NCBI RefSeq assembly: GCF_003121585.1
Contig: NZ_QEOO01000016.1
Coordinates: forward strand, 1-64,000
Origin: Nocardioides speluncae
Lineage (GTDB): Bacteria; Actinomycetota; Actinomycetes; Propionibacteriales; Nocardioidaceae
DNA: 64,000 nucleotides
Direction: 5' to 3'
Made by a program: the position numbers and the translations under genes. The notes beneath the pieces were generated by a model, which searched no databases, was not told where the DNA came from, and saw only the letters and a program-made list of their open reading frames with translations. Positions 47,260 through 55,662 of this stretch are shown here, piece after piece (position 1 is the first letter of the stretch; the number at the start of each line of letters is the position of its first letter).

Positions 47260-48137
47260 GCGCTGCCTCCGTTGCTCGAAAGGGCGGTCTGGTGTCGCCA
47301 GAGGCTGCACTGCAGCACGACCCGTTCGTCGCGATGCAGGAGCAGGTGCCGCTCGAACGGCTGGGCGAGGGCGCCGTGCTGGTGGAACGGCGCGCCGAGC
47401 GCTTGCCCGAAGACAGCCGCTCCCGCCCGTGCGGCATAGGCCCGGAACGGCGACTCGAGCTGGTCCGCCGGCGTCGGCAGGACGCGTCCGCTCCCGCCCC
47501 TCCCGTCCGAGGCGGTCGCGGCCAGGATGATGCGGCACAGCGTCGCGGCCCGCTGGACCGTGGCGGCGGGGTGGCCGGTGGCATCGAGGACGGCGAGCGG
47601 ACCGTGGCGCAGCCTGGGCGCCTCGGTCAGGTAGAAGCGGAAGTGGGCGTCCAGGAAGGACTGGTCGTACCACAACGGTCGGTCGGCCCGGTCGGGCTTG
47701 CATTCGCGACGGCGGAGGCTGAGGGCGACCGGCCCTGCGAAGACGACGGTCCTGGCATTTACGGGCAGGTGGGGTCTGACATGGGTCAGGTACTCACGGC
47801 GTACCTGCTGATAGGCGGAGTCCTCCGCAGTGCCGGTGCGGCTCAGGGCGTAGAGGTAGGCGAGGGTGGCGAGGGCGCCCTTGTCACAGATGACCGCCGC
47901 ATTCTGGCCGCTGGCTGCGAGGCTCGCGGCGTAGTGGCTGCGGGGGATCTCGCCATGCAGGTACCACTGGGCTGCCTCGACCGGGTCGAGATCGGCGACG
48001 GCCTTGTGGTCGGCGGGCGCTGGGTTGTTCTCCGACACCAGCGCCGCGTCGTCGGCTTGGGCTGCCAGCGTGATGGCGGTGGTGGTCTTGCCGAGGCCGG
48101 GTAGCCCCTCAAGGTAGGTAAGCCGCGAGGTGTGCAC
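47256..48137 (-). CDS. P-loop nucleoside/thymidylate kinase-like protein
   Basis: A 293-residue protein with Walker A EGLPGLGKTTT at residues 10-20, an ICDKGALATLAYLYAL block like the DR(Y/F/W) region of nucleoside and thymidylate kinases, and a lid-like Arg-rich segment (LSLRRRECKPDRADRPLWYD). The last 80 residues are an extension not seen in dTMP kinases. It probably phosphorylates a nucleotide, sugar or other small molecule of this cluster. GTG 48137 lies inside the previous gene's end (29-nt overlap). Confidence 0.65.
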   Translation of the reverse strand: MHTSRLTYLEGLPGLGKTTTAITLAAQADDAALVSENNPAPADHKAVADLDPVEAAQWYLHGEIPRSHYAASLAASGQNAAVICDKGALATLAYLYALSRTGTAEDSAYQQVRREYLTHVRPHLPVNARTVVFAGPVALSLRRRECKPDRADRPLWYDQSFLDAHFRFYLTEAPRLRHGPLAVLDATGHPAATVQRAATLCRIILAATASDGRGGSGRVLPTPADQLESPFRAYAARAGAAVFGQALGAPFHQHGALAQPFERHLLLHRDERVVLQCSLWRHQTALSSNGGSA

Positions 48138-49143
48138 TGCCTGTCACCTCCGTGGGCGGGTGGTCGACGGCGGTCCAGGCGCCGGCCTGCTTGGCGGACT
48201 GCGCAGCGGCGACGGCCACAGCGAGGGAGGCGAGGTGGTCACGGCCCGAGTGTGGCAGCGGGTCCCCGGTGGTCAGGTGGCGAGTCAAGGACAGGAGTGG
48301 GCCGCTGAAGGCGTCGGGCGTCCACTCGCCAAGGACGTCAAGTGTTCGTGGCGGACTGCCGTCCGCGGGGAGGAGGTCGGCGGCGAAGAGCGTGGCCTGC
48401 GCGGTAGCGTCCACGCCGTCCACGATGAGTCTGAAGTCGAACCCGGCCGGCGCGGGCGCGGTGTTGACGAAGGTCAGCACGACGTGGGGTGCCTCGTCGT
48501 CGGCGTAACGCAGGTTCACCGAGTAGATGACCGGACCGGCGGGCCGCTGGCCTGGGCGGGTGCCGGCGACGGCGGCCACGGCGGTAGGGGTGCGGCCGGT
48601 GAGGACGCGGGCGAGGTCGACGTAGTGGATGCCGTGGTCGAGGAACAGGTAGTCGGGGTGGCGGGTGTACCAGGTGTCCACATCCTCGTTGAAGCGGTTG
48701 TGGTGCTGTACGGCATACACCTGGCCGAGGGCACCGTCGATCATCTGCCGGTAAATCGCGCAGTGGGCCGGCGCCCAGCGGGCGTTGTGGTTGACGGCCA
48801 GGGCAACCCCGAGATCCTCGGCCTCCTGGACCAAGGCGGTGGCGGTGGGTAGGTCGTAGGCGAGGGGCTTCTGGGACAGGATCGGCTTGCCGGTCCGGTA
48901 CAGCTCGCGCAGCAGGTCGGGGCGGCCGGACGGCGGGGTGGCGACATCGATGACGTCCACGTCGTCGCGCTGCGCCAACTCCTGTGCGGTGGTCGCCACG
49001 GCGGCGCCGGTCGCCCGGGCGGCGGAGGCTGCCCGGTCCGGGATCAGGTCGCAGACAGCGGCCACCGTGATGCCCGCTGCGGTGTAGGCGGGAACGTGCG
49101 CCTCGTGGGCGATCCGCCCGCAGCCGACCAGTCCGACTCTCAT
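48109..49143 (-). CDS. Gfo/Idh/MocA-family oxidoreductase, B
   Basis: A 344-residue second member: MRVGLVGCGRIAHEAHVPAY, then VIDVATPPSGRPDLLREL and LSQKPLAYDLPTATALV, where Gln replaces the usual Glu of EKP, then HNRFNEDVDTWYTRHPDYLF and the conserved DHGIHYVDL. A/B pairs of such enzymes often carry out oxidation and re-reduction around one sugar. Overlaps both neighbours, so strictly co-translated. Confidence 0.82.
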   Translation of the reverse strand: MRVGLVGCGRIAHEAHVPAYTAAGITVAAVCDLIPDRAASAARATGAAVATTAQELAQRDDVDVIDVATPPSGRPDLLRELYRTGKPILSQKPLAYDLPTATALVQEAEDLGVALAVNHNARWAPAHCAIYRQMIDGALGQVYAVQHHNRFNEDVDTWYTRHPDYLFLDHGIHYVDLARVLTGRTPTAVAAVAGTRPGQRPAGPVIYSVNLRYADDEAPHVVLTFVNTAPAPAGFDFRLIVDGVDATAQATLFAADLLPADGSPPRTLDVLGEWTPDAFSGPLLSLTRHLTTGDPLPHSGRDHLASLAVAVAAAQSAKQAGAWTAVDHPPTEVTGSAHLAAYLP

Positions 49144-50054
49144 GACTGCCTCCGGCCCGCCGCAACGGTGGCCGGCCGATGGGGCCGCAGGTGAGCGGTG
49201 CTGTCAAACAGTTGCGCCGCGGCGTCGGCGGGCGCGAGCTGCCAGAGCTCTGGCGAGAACAGCTCGATCGACAGCGGCCCGTCGTACCCGGCGGCATCCA
49301 GGTCGGGCAGCAGGCACTCGAAATCGGTGCCGCCGGTGCCCGGCAGGCAGCGGACGGCATCGGTCAGCTCGCCGGGCGGGAGGCCGCGCGGGACGTCAGC
49401 GACCTGGACGAACCCGATCCGCCCGCGCAGATCCGGCAGGTCGGTGAGGCTGTCGCCAGAGGCGTAAAGGTGGCTCGTGTCTAGCAGTACCCCGACCGTG
49501 GCCCGGTCGAGCTCGTCCAGCAGACCGAGCAGGCCGGCGGCGGATCCGATGAACGGGTGGGGGCCGTCGAGCGTGGCGTTCAGGTCGCGCCGGACGCCGA
49601 TGAACTCGACGGCCAGCCGGATCCCGTGCCGGTCGGCGTGGTCGGCGAGCTGGTCGAGTCGGTTCAGCGCGCAGTCCGTCGCCTCTGGGAGTGGCAGGCT
49701 GGTGCGCGGGTTGACCACGATGGCGGCTCGGCGGCAGTCAAGCGCGTCGGCCACGGCAAGGTGTCGATCGAGCGTGCTCAGCGCGGTGGCGAAGTCGGCG
49801 TCGTCCACGAGCAGCGGTGCGGGCAGGACCGGGCCGGCCGGCAGGATGCCGCTGAACTGGACGACCTCGACGCCGGCCTGGCGGCGCCACTGGCGCAGCG
49901 CGTTGAGGCCGCCGAGGGCGTCTGCGAGGGCGGCGGCCTGCTGAATGCTGACCTCGACGCTGGTGAACCCGGCCGCGCGGCTCACGGCGACGAACTCCGC
50001 CAGGGTGGTGCCCCACCGGTAGCACGCCGGGTTGACGCTGATCTCATGGCTCAT
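49140..50054 (-). CDS. Sugar phosphate isomerase/epimerase (TIM barrel)
   Basis: A 304-residue AP-endonuclease-2-type TIM barrel: SVNPACYRWGTTLAEFVAVS, AGFTSVEVSIQQAA, RLAVEFIGVRRDLNA with a metal Glu, GVLLDTSHLYASG with Asp and His, FVQVADVPRG and GPLSIELFSPELW with the last Glu. Typical of xylose-isomerase-like and inosose-type enzymes. Chemistry would be aldose-ketose isomerisation, epimerisation or dehydration. ATG 50054 is 11 nt inside the NUDIX gene end. Confidence 0.82.
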   Translation of the reverse strand: MSHEISVNPACYRWGTTLAEFVAVSRAAGFTSVEVSIQQAAALADALGGLNALRQWRRQAGVEVVQFSGILPAGPVLPAPLLVDDADFATALSTLDRHLAVADALDCRRAAIVVNPRTSLPLPEATDCALNRLDQLADHADRHGIRLAVEFIGVRRDLNATLDGPHPFIGSAAGLLGLLDELDRATVGVLLDTSHLYASGDSLTDLPDLRGRIGFVQVADVPRGLPPGELTDAVRCLPGTGGTDFECLLPDLDAAGYDGPLSIELFSPELWQLAPADAAAQLFDSTAHLRPHRPATVAAGRRQS

Positions 50055-50502
50055 GTCGGTCCTCGATCCGGTCGGACGACAGGTAGATCGGCCCCGGGTC
50101 CGGCGCACCGTCGGTGAGCGTGCGGGTGATCCAGGCCGGATGTACGGTCATGCCTGCCAGCTGGGCGGCGTCGAACAGGCCGACCGAGGTGACCGGGCCG
50201 CCGGTGTCGTGCCAAGTGCCGATCGCGTCGGGCGCGGCGGTCAGTTCAGCGGAGAAGAAGCATTCGACCTTGTGCTCGCCGGTCTCGGGGTCCAGGTACT
50301 CCGAGACGGCGACGATGTCGCCGATGGTGACCTCGGTGCCGGTCTCCTCCTGGACCTCCCGGGCGACGCACTCGGGTAGCGTCTCGCCGGGCTCCAGCCG
50401 GCCGCCGGGCGTGTACCAATAGCCGCCGTCCGTCACGAGGAGGAGGCGGTCGTCGTAGCGGATCACGGCGCGACCGGCGACGGTGGTGTGGGTGATGGTC
50501 AT
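50044..50502 (-). CDS. NUDIX hydrolase
   Basis: A 152-residue protein with the Nudix box in GGRLEPGETLPECVAREVQE followed by ETGTEV. Removes diphosphate-linked groups, for example from nucleoside diphosphate sugars. ATG 50502 is close to a stop in another frame (50499), forming ATGA with it. The histidine phosphatase frame, however, runs on through this gene (see that entry). Confidence 0.88.
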   Translation of the reverse strand: MTITHTTVAGRAVIRYDDRLLLVTDGGYWYTPGGRLEPGETLPECVAREVQEETGTEVTIGDIVAVSEYLDPETGEHKVECFFSAELTAAPDAIGTWHDTGGPVTSVGLFDAAQLAGMTVHPAWITRTLTDGAPDPGPIYLSSDRIEDRHEP

Positions 50503-51208
50503 GGCCTCTTCCTCTGCTCAGGGGTACCAACCTGCGGGCCTCCGGGCCGATACCCGGTGGTTGGGCGACCGTAGCGGCCATCGCCGTCGCACTGGCTCCT
50601 TGGGCAAGGTGGCGGGTGGTGTCGTCGACGAGCTGCCGAAGTTCGTCGTCGGTCAGGCTGAGCGGGTCCAGGTAGCCGGCCTCGGGGAAGAGCCCGTCGG
50701 TCGCCCGGCCGTCGGCGTGAACGTGGCGCAGCACCGACAGCAGCAGTCCGTGGGTCACCACCAGCCGCGGCCACGGCAGCGACAGGACGCCGAGCAGGCC
50801 GGCGCACATGCGCAGTAGTGCCTCCCGCTGCGATTCGCTGCCCTCGGGCGGACGGGCGTCGATGCCCTCGCGGGTCAGCCAATGCGCGTAGTGGGCGAAG
50901 GGCTGTCCCTCGAAGGTGCCGTAGTCGATCTCGTTGAGACGCGCGTCCGCCGTGATTGACACGGGCCCGGCCGGTAGCAGGATCCGGGCCGTCTGCCCGG
51001 TCCGTGGGAACTCGCTGACGACGCAGGACCGTACGACGCCGAGCGGCAGTGTTCGGCGCGCGCGGTGGCACTGCTCGACACCCACCTCATCGAGACCGAT
51101 CGTCAGGTCCGGGCGCCCGGTCGCGAGGTGTGCTGCGCTGTAGCTCGTGCGGCCGTGCCTGAGCAGGTGGGTGACGCCGGCAGCCGACGAACCGTCAGCG
51201 GCGGTCAC
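50246..51208 (-). CDS. Histidine phosphatase family protein, 3' end doubtful
   Basis: A phosphoglycerate-mutase-like protein: THLLRHGRTSYSAAHLATGR with the phospho-His loop, LNEIDYGTFEGQPFAHYAHW, and LVVTHGLLLSVLRHVHAD with the second His. The family domain ends at about residue 235, near 50505. The frame then stays open another 85 codons inside the NUDIX gene in a frame that looks like a shadow. A frame with stop at 50499, which would couple as ATGA to NUDIX, suggests the gene once ended there and was shifted by one base. GTG 51208 overlaps the MAT stop. Confidence 0.7.
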   Translation of the reverse strand: MTAADGSSAAGVTHLLRHGRTSYSAAHLATGRPDLTIGLDEVGVEQCHRARRTLPLGVVRSCVVSEFPRTGQTARILLPAGPVSITADARLNEIDYGTFEGQPFAHYAHWLTREGIDARPPEGSESQREALLRMCAGLLGVLSLPWPRLVVTHGLLLSVLRHVHADGRATDGLFPEAGYLDPLSLTDDELRQLVDDTTRHLAQGASATAMAATVAQPPGIGPEARRLVPLSRGRGHDHHPHHRRRSRRDPLRRPPPPRDGRRLLVHARRPAGARRDATRVRRPGGPGGDRHRGHHRRHRRRLGVPGPRDRRAQGRMLLLR

Positions 51209-52458
51209 TGCCGGACCAGGAGGTCGGTGGCGAGGATCTCAGCGGTCATCTCGGGGAACGCGTCGAGCGTCTGGCGGACCGTTGCAGCCACCTTGTCGTC
51301 GTCCACGCGCCGCGCGGCGAGTCGGACGAGGATCCGCCACGGACGGTCAAGCCGCTGCCCGGTGGCGCTGATCAGGTGGACCTCGGCGTGCTGCCCGGTG
51401 GCATCGGACAGGTCGACGGCGATCCGCTGTGCGGCGACGTTGTAGAGCTTGCCCACGTGGTAGACGGGGTTCTTGCCGGCCACGCCCTCGACGTTCATCG
51501 GGCGCAGCGGCGTGATCAGCCCGGTGATCCGATTGCCGCGGCCCACTACACCCTCGTCGCCCGACTCGATCGAGCTGCCTGTGTAGGTGAGGTAGAGCTC
51601 GTCCCGCTCGGGCAGGTCGCGGACGTTGAGCTGGAAGGTGGCCGACAGGCCGGGCAGCCGGTCCGCGGCAAGGCGGTGGCACTCGGCCAGGACCGCTTCG
51701 CAGTTGTCGAGGTACGTCGCCCGGTCGGGTACGTGCGTGCACTTCTGCGGCACGCACAGCACCATGTCGAGCCCGTCGGCGGCGGCGTGCGCCATCAGCT
51801 TCACATCGGAGCCGAGCCAGGGGTTGGTGGCGGCGAACCGGTCCGGCCGGGAGAGGTGGTCGGCCAGGTCCCGGACGAACACCTCCACGGTATGTTCCGG
51901 CGCCCAGCCGGTGCCGAGCGACGTGTCGTTCGCCAGCGGCGTACGGCGCTCTCGCAGGTCGCCGACCGAGCGCGGCCGGAACCACACGGCGCGGTCGGAG
52001 GGCTCGTCACCGGTGATCACGGCGCCAGGGCTGGGGTTGGTCGTGATGTTGTGCTCGATGCTGAGGTGGCCGGCCAGCTCGGGCAGCCGCTCGGCGAAGA
52101 AGTCCCGCACCGTCTGGTTGACCAGGTCGGACACGGGCACGTCCTCGTCGCCGCATCCCGGTGCTGCGCGGCCGTTGACCAGCACCCGGACCGGCTCACG
52201 CATCCGGCCTCGCCCGTACCGCACCTCGCTGGCGCCGCCGAGCAGCGCGAGCTTGTCGAAGTTGTGGTGCAAGACGGCGCCGAACCTGTCCCGTGTGTAC
52301 GTCGAGTAGGCGCGGGACAGTCGCTCGGCGAGGTGGTCGGCCAGCGTGTCCGGGTGGCCCCACCCCTTCCGCTCGACGATGACGACGTCGCTCGGGTCGG
52401 GGATTCCTGCCTCGATGGTGAGGACGCTGCTGTCGATCGTCAGGACTGAGCGACGCAT
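51205..52458 (-). CDS. Archaeal-type S-adenosylmethionine synthetase
   Basis: A 417-residue member of the archaeal MAT family (PF01941), not the usual bacterial MetK. Seen: [20 protein letters not shown] at the N-terminus, [51 protein letters not shown] and [16 protein letters not shown]. It makes AdoMet from methionine and ATP. First gene of the leftward operon, with AGGAGGTGA before ATG 52458. In bacteria this form is mostly found in special gene clusters, so it probably serves the cluster rather than general metabolism. Confidence 0.9.
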   Translation of the reverse strand: MRRSVLTIDSSVLTIEAGIPDPSDVVIVERKGWGHPDTLADHLAERLSRAYSTYTRDRFGAVLHHNFDKLALLGGASEVRYGRGRMREPVRVLVNGRAAPGCGDEDVPVSDLVNQTVRDFFAERLPELAGHLSIEHNITTNPSPGAVITGDEPSDRAVWFRPRSVGDLRERRTPLANDTSLGTGWAPEHTVEVFVRDLADHLSRPDRFAATNPWLGSDVKLMAHAAADGLDMVLCVPQKCTHVPDRATYLDNCEAVLAECHRLAADRLPGLSATFQLNVRDLPERDELYLTYTGSSIESGDEGVVGRGNRITGLITPLRPMNVEGVAGKNPVYHVGKLYNVAAQRIAVDLSDATGQHAEVHLISATGQRLDRPWRILVRLAARRVDDDKVAATVRQTLDAFPEMTAEILATDLLVRQ

Positions 52459-52508
52459 GCCCCTCACCTCCTTCCTTGGTCGGGTGATCTGGCGCGGGGT
52501 CGCTGGGT

Positions 52509-52522
52509 TGGCGACATCGCCA
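52509..52522. promoter_or_regulatory. Palindrome in the divergent MAT/regulator gap
   Basis: TGGCGACATCGCCA is a perfect 6-bp-arm inverted repeat about 50 bp upstream of the MAT start and 150 bp from the XRE-TPR gene. The 212-bp gap around it is the only large non-coding stretch in the cluster and should hold both promoters. Confidence 0.45.
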
Positions 52523-52670
52523 GTCCACCGCGAGAACGCCATTCAGGACGAGGACGGATCACCGGACAGAGTTCGCTCGGGCACGTCCGTGTGATCACTG
52601 CGTCGGTACGGTGTGACCGGATTACATCGATCGTGCGGTTGCCCGGGCTGACGGCGAGGAGGCGGGGGAT

Positions 52671-54032
52671 TTGTCTGGTGCTCGCCTGCGCACGCCCAAC
52701 CTCGTGCTGTCAGTCTTGCGGGAGCTTCGCGGGATGAGTCAGCAGGATCTGGCAGAGCGCCTGACCGAGGCGGCTGCCCGCCGCGGTGACCGCCAGACGC
52801 TATGCGATGCACGGATGGTGCGGCGCTGGGAGAGCGGCGAGGTCCTGTTGCCCCAGGACCGGTACCGCGTGCTCTTGGAAGATGTGTTCGGCAAGCCGAC
52901 ATCAGAGCTCGGGTTCGTGCGCCGCTGGACCAGGACCTCGGCGGGATGGACCCTCGTCTCCAGTGGCGGCGGCGCATTCTCAACGATGCGGGCCGCCGAC
53001 CAGGCGGCGTTCCTCAGCGACCTCCACGACGTGAGCTTCGGCCTGCCCGCCACGGCGGCCGGCGCGCCACGGGCCTGGCTCGCCGCGGAGGCGTCCATGA
53101 GCGCAGCCGGAGTCGGAGCGCGCCGGATCGGCATGGACCACGTCAAGCAGACAGAGACCCTGTTCGAGAAGCTGTACGCACTCGATCACCGACAAGGCGG
53201 CGGCGCACTTCTGCGGCAGGCCATCAACGGTGTGAAGGCCACCCGCCTCCTCCTCGAGCACGGCAACTACCGGGACGTCGTGCGGTCCCGACTCGAAAGC
53301 GCCACCGGCGAGATGCTGATCCTGTCGGGATGGCTGGCATACGACGCCGGCCACCAACGGCTCGCGCGCCAGCTCTACAGTGAGGCGATGGTCCTCGCAC
53401 AGGTCACCGGCCGCCAGAATCTGGCCGCTCATGCGCTGTCGAACATGAGCATCCAAGCGAACGCGCTGGGCCGCGGCCGTGACGCCGTCCGGTTCGCCGA
53501 AGCCGCGCAGCAGCAGTCCACCGGCTGGGCGACGCCGCGTGTCCGCTCAATCTTCGCCATGCACGCGGCCCGCGGGTGGGCGACGCTCGGTGCCGCCACT
53601 GAGTGCGGCCGCGCCTTGGCGGCGTCAGCGGCACAGTTCGACGCCGGCGCGCGCGACGGTGATCCGGCTTGGATCGGCTACCTCAACGAGCCAGAGCTTG
53701 CGTCGCTGTCCGGCATGTGTCACATGGACCTCGGCCGCCACGATGATGCCGACGCAAGCCTGACTGCCAGCGTCGGCGACTTCGAGGTGTTCACCCGGAA
53801 CCGGCTGTCATCAGCCACCTTCTACATGCGCAACCTCGTCGCGAAGGGCGAGGTCGACCATGCCTGTCGAGTCGGGGAATCACTCACGCCCGGCATCTTC
53901 CGCCTCTCCTCGATCCGCATCCTCAACCAGTTCCAGCGAGTCTGTGACCAGATGGGCTCGCAGGCCCGCCACCCGGCAGTCCGTGACTTCCTCTCGCGCG
54001 TGGCGCACCGCACCCAAAGTGACGAGGACTGA
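52671..54032 (+). CDS. XRE-type HTH regulator with TPR domain
   Basis: A 453-residue protein: HTH in residues 10-70 (LVLSVLRELRGMSQQDLAER, MVRRWESGEVLLPQDRYRV) and a helical TPR-like remainder (LAYDAGHQRLARQLYSEAM, LAAHALSNMSIQANALGRG). These regulators are common in streptomycetes near specialised metabolism genes. TTG 52671 is chosen because GAGGAGGCGGGGG sits just upstream. Divergent from the MAT operon and one base from the GNAT gene, so likely controls both arms. Confidence 0.82.
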   Translation: MSGARLRTPNLVLSVLRELRGMSQQDLAERLTEAAARRGDRQTLCDARMVRRWESGEVLLPQDRYRVLLEDVFGKPTSELGFVRRWTRTSAGWTLVSSGGGAFSTMRAADQAAFLSDLHDVSFGLPATAAGAPRAWLAAEASMSAAGVGARRIGMDHVKQTETLFEKLYALDHRQGGGALLRQAINGVKATRLLLEHGNYRDVVRSRLESATGEMLILSGWLAYDAGHQRLARQLYSEAMVLAQVTGRQNLAAHALSNMSIQANALGRGRDAVRFAEAAQQQSTGWATPRVRSIFAMHAARGWATLGAATECGRALAASAAQFDAGARDGDPAWIGYLNEPELASLSGMCHMDLGRHDDADASLTASVGDFEVFTRNRLSSATFYMRNLVAKGEVDHACRVGESLTPGIFRLSSIRILNQFQRVCDQMGSQARHPAVRDFLSRVAHRTQSDED

Positions 54033-54033
54033 G

Positions 54034-54600
54034 ATGCCCCAAGTCTCGCTGCACCCGTTCACTGGCGTCGAGGGCAGAGCGTTGTTCCGGGCGGCCAGTT
54101 CAATCCACGTCGACGTGTACGCCGAGCCGCTCTTCGGGGGCCACCCCTTCTTCTCCGAGGAGGCGTTCGAGCAGCGATTCACAATGGCCGTCGAACAGCC
54201 CGGATTCGAGATCATCTTTGCCCGCCAGGACGACGGCACCGACGTGGCGCTGATGTACGGCTACACGCTCACGCAGGAGCTCCGATGGTGGGATGAGGTT
54301 CGCTGGCAGCCGGACGTCATGCGGACCCTTCCAGGCGGATACACAGACGAGGATGGCACCCGCACCGTGGTGATCCCGGAGATCCTTGTCCGGCGGCCCT
54401 ACCGACGCGCCGGGATCGCCCGAACCATGCACGATGATTTCATGGCGCGACGCAAGGAGGAACGAGCTGGCCTGCGCGTACTGCCTGACAACCTGCCCGC
54501 TCGCGCTGCGTACCTCGCGTGGGGGTGGTCAACCGTGGGCACCGTGTGCCCCGTGCCCCAGGCACCGACTTATGAGTGCATGGTCAAGAACCTGCACTGA
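54034..54600 (+). CDS. GNAT-family N-acetyltransferase
   Basis: A 188-residue protein with the GNAT acetyl-CoA region TVVIPEILVRRPYRRAGIAR (R-R-A-G-I-A loop) and a C-terminal strand APTYECMVKNL. Acetylates an amine of unknown identity, possibly the cluster product as a protection or tailoring step. ATG 54034 follows the regulator stop by one base. The start is supported by the spacing and by GACGAGG upstream. Confidence 0.82.
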   Translation: MPQVSLHPFTGVEGRALFRAASSIHVDVYAEPLFGGHPFFSEEAFEQRFTMAVEQPGFEIIFARQDDGTDVALMYGYTLTQELRWWDEVRWQPDVMRTLPGGYTDEDGTRTVVIPEILVRRPYRRAGIARTMHDDFMARRKEERAGLRVLPDNLPARAAYLAWGWSTVGTVCPVPQAPTYECMVKNLH

Positions 54601-54681
54601 GAGGCGCTTCGAGGCCGTGCGTCAGTCAATGGAGAGCAGCGTGACAGCGAAAGCTGCGTGCCGCACTTGCTGGGGCAACGC

Positions 54682-55543
54682 GTGACGACGGTGGGCCTTC
54701 TGCATCCAGGGCGGATGGGAGCAGCCGTCGGCGCACAACTCGTCGCGAACGGTCACCGCGTTGTGTGGTGCTCGACGGGTAGAAGCGACGCAACGCGCCA
54801 ACGGCCAACGGGCCGGCCTCGAGGATGTCGTCAACACGGCTCAGATGCTCTCCATTGCCGATCTCGTGCTGGTGATCTGCCCATCCCAGGCGGCCAGCAG
54901 CATCGCCGCCGAAGTGGCCGGCCACAGCTACGACGGGGTCTACATCGACGCCAACGCGATCTCACCGCAGCGGATGCTGGACATCGTCGCCACGGCGAGC
55001 GCTGCTGGCGCCACAGTGATCGACGACTCGATCTTCGGCGCCCCGCCAAACGACCAGCGCAGCATCCGGCTCTACCTCGCCGGCAACGGCGCCAGTCAGA
55101 TCGCTGGGTTGTTCGAGGGCAGTCAGGTCGAGCCGACGGTGCTCGAAGAGCCGTTGGGCAGCGCAAGCGCGCTGAAGATGGCGTTCGCGTCGTTCCAGCG
55201 CGGGAGTCGCGCCCTGGCCGCGCTGGCGCACGCTTTAGCGGACGACCACGGACTGTCCGACCAGCTTGTGGCGGAGGCGGAGCGCATGGGTAGCGGGATC
55301 CTCGCCGACCGGGACTACCTTCCTAGCGTCGCCGCACGGGCCTGGCGCTGGCAGCCAGAGCTTGACGAGGTTGCAGCTACCCAACGGGCATCAGGTCTAC
55401 CCGATGGTCTCGCGGTCGCGACCGGTGACGTATTCGAACAGTTAACTCCCCTGAAGGACGACTGGACTGCGAACCTGCGCGACGTGTTGGCGCGGCTTCA
55501 CGTGGCGACGACCGATGTGCGGCCATCCGACCCTCGCCAGTAG
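54682..55543 (+). pseudogene. DUF1932 / 6PGDH-like dehydrogenase, frameshifted
   Basis: GTG 54682 begins VTTVGLLHPGRMGAAVGAQL, an NADP-binding fingerprint, in frame 1. From about 54780 the protein continues in frame 2 (GLEDVVNTAQMLSIADLVLV to the end at 55543), with ISPQRMLDIVATASAAGATV, DDSIFGAPPN and the DUF1932-type C-terminus PLGSASALKMAFASFQRGSR. The junction lies about 54775-54800 (GACGCAACGCG). One missing or extra base would restore a 290-residue enzyme like beta-hydroxyacid or imine-reducing dehydrogenases. Confidence 0.7.
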
Positions 55544-55662
55544 GGGCCAAGCACGGGGCGTAGGAACCCGAAAGAGAAGACGCGATGCCGACCGGGTTCA
55601 AGGCGGGTCCTGGTCGATAGCCTGACCGCCTCCGGCCAACAACCGAGATTTCCGAGGAAGCG

